In this document: one piece after another, positions 9,875 to 18,775 of the stretch
How positions within the stretch are numbered: position 1 is the stretch's first letter
How the letters are laid out: each line of letters starts with the position of its first letter
From: Hemileia vastatrix
Lineage: Eukaryota; Basidiomycota; Pucciniomycetes; Pucciniales; Zaghouaniaceae
NCBI GenBank assembly: GCA_030280995.1
Contig: JASXTE010000002.1
Coordinates: 12,403,683 to 12,467,682, forward strand
Length of the DNA: 64,000 nucleotides
Direction: 5' to 3'
The notes under the pieces: model-generated
Told to the model about the DNA's origin: nothing
Databases searched by the model: none
The model's input: only the letters and a program-made list of their open reading frames with translations
Position numbers and translations under genes: made by a program

Positions 9875-11068
9875 TTTTTTGTTTTCATACTCTCCAAATG
9901 TCTACTTTGTATACTTTATTCACTTGGTTTGGTATTTTTGTTTGTTGGATATTCATTTTTATTTTGAATTTACAGTGAATATCTCTTTTTTGGATGGCTC
10001 ATTGGTTTTCTTTCACCAGCTCAACATGAAGTTGCATATTTTCTGAAATTGCATATTTTTTCAGTGTTTCTTTTTTTCATTCATCACTTATATCCTTTTC
10101 ATCCTCTCCTCAAACATCCCTCAAATATTTTGGTTGCATATATTTTAACTCATCTCACCAGGTAAGTCATTTTTTTCATTTTTATTGATTTTTTATTTGC
10201 TAATCATGAATTTTTTTTTTGTGTTTTTTTTGTTTTTTTTATTTGTTTTATTTATTTATTTTTTTTGTAAGTGGTTCATTTTTTTTTTTTTTTCAAGTTT
10301 AAACTATTTGTTTTTGTTTTTTCTCTCCCTCTTTTTGCTCTTTTCCTGCTCTTTTTCCCTCCTTTCTCCCCTTCTTGACTGCCTCAATCCCCCCTTTCCC
10401 CCTTATTCTCTTCCTGGCCCCTCACTTTTCCCCACCTTTCCATCCCTTTTATCCCCGTTAGGTGTTCTTTTTTCTCCCTTTAGGCACCCCATTTTCCCAC
10501 TTTAGGCCCCCTATACCCCCCCTTTACCCCCTTTTCCCCTATTTAGGCTGCCACACCCCTCTCCCCCCCCTCATCCCCTCCCCCCTTATCCCTTTCCACC
10601 CCTTCACCACCTCCCCCATCACCTTGCCTCCACCCCCCTTTCTTAGCTAATGAATTGCTTATTGATTTGTTAGCTATTAAAAGGGGGGAGGGGGGGTTGA
10701 GAACACCAAAAAGAGGGAAATGAGGCAGACAAGGAGGGCTAATATGGGAGTTTGTAAAAGAAAATTTTTATTATTTTTATTAACATTATTTTGTTTTTTG
10801 TTTTTTTGTTTTTTTACAGAATATTAAAAAAAAAATTTTTTACGGTTCAAGCTGATTCAAAAATAAATTTGGTGTGTTTATAAATTTTTTTTTTTTTTGG
10901 GAATAATTTTTCTGATACAATTATTTTTTTTTGGTTTAAATTTTTGTTTATCATTTTTTTAATCATTTTTTTCAAAGACTGTAAGTGGTATATCCAACAC
11001 CAAATACCTTTAAAATTAAAATTTTTGGCAAATAAGTTTACTGATGTTTGTCTTTATTTTGAATTTTT
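9875..11068 (+). other. H2-d non-coding spacer with conserved splice-like donor and pyrimidine tract
   Basis: No convincing coding sequence. A consensus 5' splice site CCAG-GTAAGTC at 10158-10168 recurs at about 5045 and 16487 (complement) and, changed to GTAGGT, at 55578. A matching acceptor TTTTTTTACAG lies at 10809-10819. Together they suggest a 5' UTR intron of the TET-like gene, which is inference. 10320-10640 is a nearly pure pyrimidine tract; its purine partner (10681-10745) is shortened compared with H2-c. Low-complexity ORFs over these tracts are not genes. Confidence 0.55.
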
Positions 11069-11119
11069 TTGGGTTACTTATTGTTTTTGTTTCAATTTTT
11101 TTTTTCAAGCACAGATTTA

Positions 11120-11454
11120 GTATTTGATTTCTTTTCAAAAAACAATTATTTGGATAAATTTTTATCAAGAAAATTCTTATGGTTGAATAAAATAAATTTT
11201 GTGGGTTTTATTTTTTTGGTTTTTGACACAAAATTTTTTTGGTTTAGAGAAAAATATTTCTATTTTGTCAGAATCCCCTCTTACTTTTCTATCATCATCC
11301 TCTTTATTATCTTTATCATCTTCTTCAAATTCAACTTCATTTCAATTATCTTTCAACATATCAAAAAAAAAATGATAATCAAACTCAGCAGAATAAAGAA
11401 ATTTAAAAAAGAAAATTCATTTGGATTTTTTTTTTGGCCATATATCAAATATTG
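11120..11454 (+). pseudogene. TET/JBP-like gene of H2-d, 5' fragment
   Basis: Upstream part of the oxygenase gene, colinear with the minus-strand copy at 52200-51960. It ends at ATATCAAATATTG, where gypsy-1 inserted and duplicated TATTG. The reading frame is poor (T-rich, stops) and the true start codon is not identifiable. The similarity to H2-b continues straight across the insertion: the sequence after 26239 is the expected next block. Confidence 0.6.
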
Positions 11455-12640
11455 TGTCAGCCAGGCTATTCCAGGAGTTCAGTAAATGATATGTAACTTA
11501 TAAGACCTGAAAGAGGGGGTAAGAATTGTATTTAATGTATATAAATTAATATTTTATTGCATAATAAAATTATATAAGTATTTTATTACATACAAGTGTT
11601 ATATTAATTTTATTGGTTATATAAATTTTTTATATACATTTAAATTTAACATAATATAATATATTCTACAAATAATGGCGCATTTTTTATGTATTTAATA
11701 ATTATAAATTTATATTTAATTAATTAAAAACATATATTATAATTATAAGTGTAAAATTTACTTATAATATAATTAAATTAATTAATTATATTTATATATT
11801 AAATATAATTTCTTATAATATTAAACAATGAATAATGACGCTTCTTTTGACCTATAATTGTGTCAGGAAAAACTAATTAATACTGAATTGAAATAAATTA
11901 CATATTTGTTGCATCAGAATATTTTTTGTTTCACTTAAAAATCCTTAAATCAGACTGTACCATCTGTTTTGAATGATTTTTCTCATAGTTACTATGTTCC
12001 AGGCTTGTTTAGTTATTCACTATTTTTACTTACTGATTTGGGAATTAATGGCGGGAAAATTGGATTCTTAATTGGGGTTTTTAATTATTTGTTTCATATT
12101 TTTCTCTACATTGTTATGTTTCACTTACTCTTTGATATACTTGTTTTATCCTATTATAATTATTGTATTTACAAAATATAGTGGCGCTTCAGAGGACCCA
12201 TTGCCTATAAAAGGGCCTTGGATAATCCCCTGTAGCCTCATCACTTATTACACACTCAACAATTTAAAGATAAATTTATTACACTTATTAGGGGGTATCA
12301 ATGTTGACCGATCCGCAATTAAATTAATTGCGGAAAATAATCTGCATACCCCAATTATCTTCCGCAATTATTTTTGCTAATAATTGGGTTATTAGACACT
12401 TTACGTGTCAATTTTCACCTCTTATCTGACATTTTTATCCTCAATATTTGATAACCACATCTTGGACAACTTTCTGGATATCCCAGCCTTCTACCTTGCT
12501 GCGCACTTCCATTCTCATCCCATCCTGTTCATTCTATCTGCTCAGAATTTCTCCCCATTTCATCTATTTGATTCTTCTCCTTTTCATCTCGCTATCTCAT
12601 CTGCTTGTTTCTGCTCCTTTTCATCTTCATTTATAATAAC

Positions 12641-14038
12641 ATGCCTCGTCATCCTAGATCTTCTCAAAGGCAGCCATCACCCAGTTGTTCTTCAATTCCC
12701 ACTACTTCCTCTTTCCCCCGCTCAGCCAAGAAATCAAAGACTGTTCAATTAAAAAAAGATGAACATCTCATTCTTATCAACTGGCTGAAAACCAAATCTA
12801 ACTATGATTCTTGTTTTGGTACTGAGTATGCCACTAAAGTAGGACGGCCCCCCACATCAAAAGTTAATGGCTATCTTCTAATGGCAAATGAATTACGCAA
12901 TAAGACCAAGGGAAGGATTGATCTTTTGCCTAAACAGATGTCTGAAAGCTTCAAGCATTATCAAGCAAAATACAAGAAGGCAAAGGCTCTTTCATCTTCA
13001 ACTGGTTTTGAGGTTACTGACATTGATATAACTAAGGGTATAAAATCCATAGACAATAAACTTGATTCTTTATGTCCTTACTTTAAAGAGATGGATGCAA
13101 TTTTTGGAGAGCGAGCCGATGTTAATCCTGTAAACATGTTGGATTGAGAAGATCCTATCTCCGAACATGATGTCGAAGCAAATCTTTTCCCATCCTCTTC
13201 CTCCACTCAAGCCTCCCCTCTTCTAAATTCTACAAATCTAGATAGCTTTGCTATTGATCCTATTGGCGATTTAACCCAACCCAATCTAACTCAGGTCTGT
13301 TTCTTTTATCTTATCAATTCTATTTTTTTATTTACTTATCTTTTTCTTATTTCTTAAAAGGCTGATGAACAAACCCAGGATCCTCAATCAACTGAGTCTG
13401 AAGCTAGTGACAATGATGAGGAGGAAAATGCTACGTTGAACAAAAAGAGAAGGGCTTCAACTAGTCTAAATTTCCTCTCCCAAAGAAGACGAAAAAGTGA
13501 TACTTCATCACAAACACCTTTTTCTTTGATGGAACAGTTTTTAGAGAAACGTGATGCTGGTAAGTGATATCATACCTCTTATTACTTTACTCTGCTTTTC
13601 TTCTACTTTATATTAATTTTTATTCTCACTCTAGAACAAGTGGAAATTGCTAAAGAGACTCTGAGCTTTGAAAAGAAGAAATACGAGCTCTCTTTAAGGA
13701 GGGATGACAGAGTACAAGATTTGGAAGAGAGGAAGTATGAGCTCTCCTTACGGAAGGATGATCGGATCCAAGATTTGGAGGAGAAGAAGTTTGAGCTCTC
13801 TTTACAGAAGGATGGTAGGGCCCAAGATTTGGAGGAGAAGAAGTTTGAGTTAACTCTTAGTATTGAAAAATCCAAAAATAAGGAAAAAACACTCGAGCAT
13901 CAAAACTTAATGGAACAGATGAAGTATAAGCATGATCTCCAAGAAAGTTCTAAAAAGAAAGATTTCTTGATCGAATGCATTAAAGCAAACAAATCTGTTG
14001 AAGAAATAGAACGTTTAATGAAATTTTTTGTTGACTAG
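12641..14038 (+). pseudogene. Myb/SANT-like coiled-coil protein of H2-a (one early stop)
   Basis: Probable second protein of the transposon, by analogy with the Myb-like partner that helps Harbinger transposases bind DNA and enter the nucleus. Start ATG 12641 (MPRHPRSSQ). Residues about 35-130 hold a trihelix/Myb-like domain: DEHLILINWLK, VGRPPTSKVNGY, then a KHYQAKYKKAK helix and LDSLCPYFKEMDAIFG. A TGA at 13147 replaces a Gly codon kept in H2-b and H2-d. Otherwise reading continues through two introns (about 13292-13360 GTCTGT...AAAAG, and 13561-13635 GTAAGT...CTCTAG). The last exon is a charged coiled coil with a repeated 18-residue unit (YELSLRRDDRVQDLEERK type, four units) and ends at 14038. 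Confidence 0.72.
13664..13870 (+). repeat. 54-bp minisatellite encoding an 18-residue coiled-coil unit
   Basis: Four successive units in the last exon of the Myb-like gene read (K/R)K(Y/F)ELSL.(K/R)D.R.QDLEE with the fourth diverging into ELTLSIEKSK. H2-b (about 48610-48805) has a similar array with different unit sequences, and H2-d (about 40080-40215) appears shorter, so the unit number drifts between copies. Confidence 0.7.
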
Positions 14039-14159
14039 TTTCTTTTATTTCTTTCACACTTCATGTGTTCATATTTATTTGTACATAAATTTTACAATTA
14101 TTTTCTGTATTTCTTGAAATATCGTATTTTAATGTTAAATATTCTTTTTTTAAATAAAA

Positions 14160-14595
14160 TTTTCAAGTCTCCTTTGAAAATTTGACAATCCCCCACCCCT
14201 GGATTTTTTTGAAGTAAGGGGTGGGTATCACAAAAATTCTTTCATGTCATGAATCTTGAAAGTTTTATATGAAAATTTGGCTTTACTACCCCCTGCATTT
14301 TACCGGTATCCTAAAAATTCTTACATGTCAAGAATTTCACAAGTCTTATAAAAAATTTTGGCACAACCCCCCATGGATTTTATTGAAGTAAGGGACGGGT
14401 ATCACAAAAATATTTACAAGTCAAAAAAATTCTATATCTGTTTAAAAAAATTGGCAATACTCTCCCCTGCATTTTATTGAAGCAAGGGGTGGGTATCACC
14501 AAAATTTTTCTAAGTCATCAATTTCACATGTCAGATTTGAAAATTTGGCAATACCCCCCCCCTGCATTTTATTGAAGTAAGGGGTGGAAGTCATC
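14160..14595. repeat. About 91-bp tandem repeat, five units, between the Myb-like and TET-like genes (H2-a)
   Basis: Units begin GAAAATTTGGCAATACCCCC and continue TGCATTTTATTGAAGTAAGG, GGTGGGTATCACCAAAATT, TTTCAAGTCA. Unit starts near 14175, 14272, 14356, 14447 and 14539 give spacings of 84-97 bp. Related arrays sit at the same place in H2-d (39290-39790) and H2-b (49120-49450). It lies between convergent genes, so a terminator or 3' UTR role is possible, but no function is shown. Confidence 0.75.
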
Positions 14596-14887
14596 TAAAT
14601 TTAATATAATTACATAAATTATTAAATAAATATCTAATATATATCAATTTCCCTAGTTTAAAGTAATGACAATCCCTCAAGCCAAAATGCAGACCAAGTC
14701 GAGAAACATAAGTTTGGGACTTTCTACAGGTATAGGAAAGAGGAACCCCATGAAACAAATAAATGTTATCATGATTACCTGTTATACAACACAAGGTCGA
14801 TGGCTCATCACATTATTTGAGAAAATTGATATATAAAAAATATTTATTAAAAATTTATGAAAAAATATAAAATTTTCGATGACAACT

Positions 14888-15504
14888 CTAATCCCCATAC
14901 TTTTTGGATCTAGATAAAGTTTTTTTAAATCGAATAACTTTACCTTCTTTCTTTACCTTATTGATTCTTTGTATCAACTTATTACTGATTTGAAATGAGC
15001 AACCGAAATGAGTGAAATCGTGACAGGATTTCAAACCAGGAGGAGCTTTGGTCGTTTGATGATTATCCTTAGAAGAATTCCAAATAGTTTTGATGATACC
15101 ATTTCCCAAACCAAAATCAATGATGCACCGGTGGTCTGGAAAATATAAACCGTGTCCTTTGATTTTAGCTGGAGATGGTATTGGGTGGCCAGTTATCAGA
15201 TTGATATATGAGAATATTCCAAAAGTAAGAAAATTGGCATCATTCCTATCGATATGAATCCTATTGTGGAATCCAGAATGAGTGATAATAACATTAGAAA
15301 ATAAAAGATATTCGTGGCTGATATCTTCCAATTCGGAGTCACACCAATTCGGTATTCCAACTTTGGTTGCAAGTTCATGATTTTTTCAAATGCTTTATTA
15401 CAGAGCTTGTTGAGTTGAAAAGCAAGAAAAGAGTCAAAGGAAGGTAGAGTGTCCCATAAGCGAAAATCTTCATCTTTTTGAGCTTTAGTGATATTCTTGA
15501 CCAA
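14888..15504 (-). pseudogene. TET/JBP-like 2OG-Fe(II) oxygenase, C-terminal part (H2-a)
   Basis: Family knowledge: TET/JBP enzymes oxidise 5-methylpyrimidines in nucleic acid using Fe(II) and 2-oxoglutarate. Seen here: the segment RLWDTLPSFDSFLAFQL (from about 15460), then FHNRIHIDRNDAN with an HxD iron-binding motif, LTFGIFSYIN, a DHRCIIDFGLGNGIIKTIW strand region, a distal His in DNHQTTKAPPG, and a final THFGCSFQIS strand, where related fungal proteins more often have Arg-x-Gly for 2-oxoglutarate. The copy is truncated upstream at about 15510 and has one frameshift near 15330-15350. It is convergent with the Myb-like gene. Assignment rests on motif pattern, not on a search. Confidence 0.6.
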
Positions 15505-15589
15505 CGAATATATGCCTATATAATTGAAATGCCTAGATAATAATCATATAAGAGTTTCAGAATCCTTATCCTCTAAATATGCAATATAA

Positions 15590-15960
15590 AAATGTGAAAT
15601 AAGACAAGTGAAATTTGGAAAAAAGGCTCAACTTCAAAGGTCAAAATCTCAGCAACCACTGAACCTAATTCAAACCTGTTTGTGGAGAATGAAAGATATG
15701 CTTTAGTAGAATCTTCAGTTAAAGGACATGCGATTTAAATAAACCTAACCCTAATTTGTTACATAAAAAAATGAAATAAAAATTTAAATTGGGAAAAAAA
15801 AGGCTCAACTTTAACGGTCAATATCTCAGCAACCACTGAATCAAATTCAAATCTGTTTGCAGGAAATGAAAGGTAGCCTTCAGGAGAATCTTCAGTAAAA
15901 AGAACATTAGATTTGAATAAACCTAACCCTAATTCCGAGTCTGATTTTCAAAATTTTACA
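15590..15960. repeat. Two-unit tandem repeat (about 185 bp) in the H2-a spacer
   Basis: Same duplicated block as at 4160-4530: AAGGCTCAACTT, GGTCAATATCTCAGCAACCACTGAA, TTCAGGAGAATCTTCAGT, then CCTAACCCTAATT at about 15751 and 15927. Non-coding. The spacer continues to 16780 with A-rich sequence and the complement of a consensus donor CCAG-GTAAGTC at about 16481-16493. Confidence 0.6.
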
Positions 15961-16783
15961 AAAACTTGAAAAGTGGTAATGAAGATGAGATCAAAAGGAG
16001 TTATATAAGTTCACTGTTATCCAGATAAGAGTCATACATATATTTAAGTATGAAGTTTTCATAAAAGGAATGAGATATCATATAGGCATGAAAAAAAGGA
16101 GATGAAACTTACCTTGATTGAAAAGTAGGAAAAATAGAGTGAGAAAGATTGATGTTGGAATTGTGGGGAAATTGAATATGGAGTAAGTGAAATGCATAAA
16201 GAATGTGCAATGTATGTGTTTCAATGAAATGGAGCCAAAAAAAAAAGTGAAATAAGGGAAAGGGGGGATAATGACAATGCCAAGGAGGGATGAAGAGTAG
16301 GGTGATGGAGCTAAAAAATAAAGTAAAGAGGGAGAGAAAAAAAAGGTTAATTATACCATTGAAATCCAAAATAACCACTTACAAAAAAAATTTAGATAAA
16401 AAAAATAAAATAAACAGAAAAAAACAAAAAAAAATTATAATTAGTAATCAAAAAATCAAAAAAAAAGAATAAAATGACTTACCTGGAGAGATGAGATGAC
16501 AAAATGAATGAAACCAAATTGTTTGAGGGATGTTGGAGGAGAATAGGAAAAGGATATGAGGGATGAATGAAAAAAAAAATCACTGACAAAATATGCAATT
16601 TCAGAAAATATGCGATTTCATGTTGAGCTGGTGAAAGAAAACCAACGAGCCATCCAAAAAAAAGATATTCACCGTAAATTCAAAAAAAAAAAAATGAATA
16701 TGCAACAAACCAAAATACAAAACCAAGTGATTAAAGTACACAAAGAGGACATTTGGAAAGTATGAAAACATAAAAATTAAAAA

Positions 16784-17416
16784 TTAAAAGGGTGAAGAGA
16801 AATGTTGGAGAGTAATTGCAGGCTTTTGACTCAAAGGGATGGTTGTGCCATCAACAAAACCTACACAGCCAGGGAAACCTTCAGCTTGCATTACTTGAGA
16901 GGATTCAAGTCGCTGTTCTGGAGTTGGCCAAGCAAGAGTTTGAGACTTGAGGGAAAGGATAGCAATCATACAGCGCTTGGTGTATAATATCACGGTACCA
17001 TATCCTATGTTAAAGAGATTATCCAAACGTCTTACGGCAGCACCATTTCCATTTGATCCAAAGCGACATAGAGCAACAGCAAGTTGGATGGCAGGATTAC
17101 GCTGTTTGTTATGAGAATTGTTATGGAAGATAGGATGATCGGAGATGAGTTGATAAAGTTTGAAGAAAGAATCGGGAGAAGTTCTTAAAAGTTGTGTGAA
17201 GTTTAAATGAGGAATGTTGAGAATGGAGGCCAGATCATATCGGGGATCATGATAAAGATTTGGCCCCCTGGTGATGATGTAACACTTTTTGGAAAGAAAA
17301 CACATATAAGCTAAAGCATCTTCCAAATCAGAGTCAGATTTATAGTAAAGAACTAAAAGAAAAGTGATAGCATTCATTGTTGAGTGAAGTAGCTTCCTAG
17401 TAGAGAGGTGTTTCAT
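16784..17416 (-). pseudogene. H2-a Harbinger-like transposase, catalytic exon deleted
   Basis: Minus strand, start ATG 17416 (MKHLSTRKLLHSTMNAI). Exon 1 is open and well preserved: acidic DSDLEDALAY, a helical region with SNGNGAAVRRLDNLFNIGYG, and GFVDGTTIPLSQKP with the first catalytic Asp. Immediately after PLSQKP the frame continues as AITLQHFSSPF, the normal C-terminus of this family, so an in-frame deletion has removed the second Asp and the Glu. The product would be about 210 residues, lack catalysis, and keep the likely DNA-binding part. A repressor role is possible but unproven. Confidence 0.82.
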
Positions 17417-18093
17417 TGTTGCTGGTGGAAGGGTTATGTGATGAGGGAAGTGGGAATTCACCGCCAAATGTGCAGTTGGGGTGTGTAGATAGAAAAAAAA
17501 CTTAAGTGTTCGCCACCAAAATTAAGTAGCATAGAGTGAGGAAATACTTAAGGATGGCATCAGCAATTATAAGTCATGTGACTTTCTTAAAAATCCATCA
17601 TGGATGAGATGAGTTTGGGATCAGGAATTAGGAATGGAAATTGGGGTATAAGAGGCGGGATAATGCATTATCGTGGATTTCTTATCCACTAGCCCTGGGG
17701 CTAGTGGATAAGAATCTTCCGCAATTAATAATGTCTGATCCCGGGAAAAAAAATTCCTGATCCCTAATTGCAGATCCCTGAACATTGATACCCCCTATTA
17801 TTATTTTTATTAGTATTAAATTCTAATTAAAAATTCTAAATAACAATTTAAAGGTTGCCTTAAGTCTGATAGTAATTATATTGTTTGCCATGCAGAAACT
17901 CTTACTTAAATAATATTAATATTAATAAAACCAATTTGTTTTCACCTCTCAAATCACTTGTCGTTGCTTTCTCTCAAATAAATTAAATAATCTCAATTGT
18001 TTTTATTTCTTTTATTTCTAAACTACTATCTCCTTCTTGTCCTCCTCTCTTTTCTTCCCTCTTATCTTATCTCTTCTAAATGACTGACCGACA

Positions 18094-18108
18094 ACTGAGG
18101 GCCTTTCC
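18094..18108 (+). other. Gypsy-1 candidate primer binding site
   Basis: The 15 bases next to the 5' LTR (ACTGAGGGCCTTTCC) match gypsy-2 at the same position (ATTGGGGGTCTTTCC, 37563-37549 minus) at 12 of 15 bases. Conservation directly after the LTR suits a primer binding site. It does not begin with the usual TGG and I cannot name the tRNA. Confidence 0.5.
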
Positions 18109-18775
18109 AAACGACGACGACGATCGAGCCTGGCGACAAACGACAAACGCACGGACCACCTAGCAAAAACAAAACTTTTGCCGCCACCGTGTTTCGAACT
18201 TGGGTTCGATTTCTTAGGTTTATATTATATTAATTCATATATTATTTTGAAGTGATTTTTCGATCACTATAGTAAGTTCACCTTTGCACCTCTCCTCATA
18301 TTACTATATTTTTACTGCAATAACAGTGATTGTGGCTTAATTGCTGATTCACTGAGTGTAAGTGTTCAATTATTAAATTTTTTTTTTCCTAGTTGACCAT
18401 TATAGAGTGTTAAATCCTCTTAGTCCTAGAAGAATTGACATTATTATTAATACAAATTGAATTATTAAATTAATTTTTTTTATTATTAATTATTGTTAAT
18501 TTTGGTTGACTTAAAAGTACTTTGTGCTTAGTCCCAAATATATTTCCATATTTAATATTGGTAATTAATTGGTTGAATTAACTTGATTGGTTATTCCCAA
18601 TTTAACCTTGCAATCCATTTTTTTAAATTAATTTTTTATAATTATTACTTTATATTAAAAATTTTTTTTTTCATAATTTAATTAATAAATTTTTTTTTTT
18701 ATATTCCGAGCAATTATTAACTAACTTTTATTATTTTATTTTTTTTAAAAAAAGTTAATTAATCTTCCCACTATT

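Larger units (their letters stand above)
12290..17796. mobile_element. H2-a: 5.5-kb H2 transposon with Myb-like, TET/JBP-like and transposase genes
   Basis: Both termini are present: AGGGGGTATCAATGTT at 12290 and its complement ending at 17796. The flanks are ATT (12287-12289, 17797-17799), and the uninterrupted site exists in the gypsy-1 3' LTR at about 25938. Contents in order: Myb-like coiled-coil gene (+), five roughly 91-bp repeats, TET/JBP-like gene (-), spacer, transposase (-). The transposase has lost its second catalytic exon and the oxygenase its 5' part, so this copy is a non-autonomous deletion derivative that must have moved in trans after gypsy-1 landed. Confidence 0.9.
11455..18093 (+). 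repeat. Gypsy-1 5' LTR, split by H2-a
   Basis: LTR blocks 11455-12289 and 17800-18093. Near the end of the first block is GCCTATAAAAGGGCC (about 12209-12223), a good TATA box for retrotransposon transcription; the 3' LTR keeps it at about 25853-25867. The H2-a insertion lies roughly 70 bp downstream of this box. Confidence 0.9.

Noticed and set aside
10185..10650. ORFs rich in Phe, Leu and Pro over the pyrimidine tract
   Set aside because: Low-complexity T/C sequence in any frame; homologous tracts in H2-c do not conserve a frame.
18190..18215. GGTTCGA motif as part of a tRNA gene
   Set aside because: T-loop-like word only; no acceptor stem, D-arm or anticodon arm can be folded around it.
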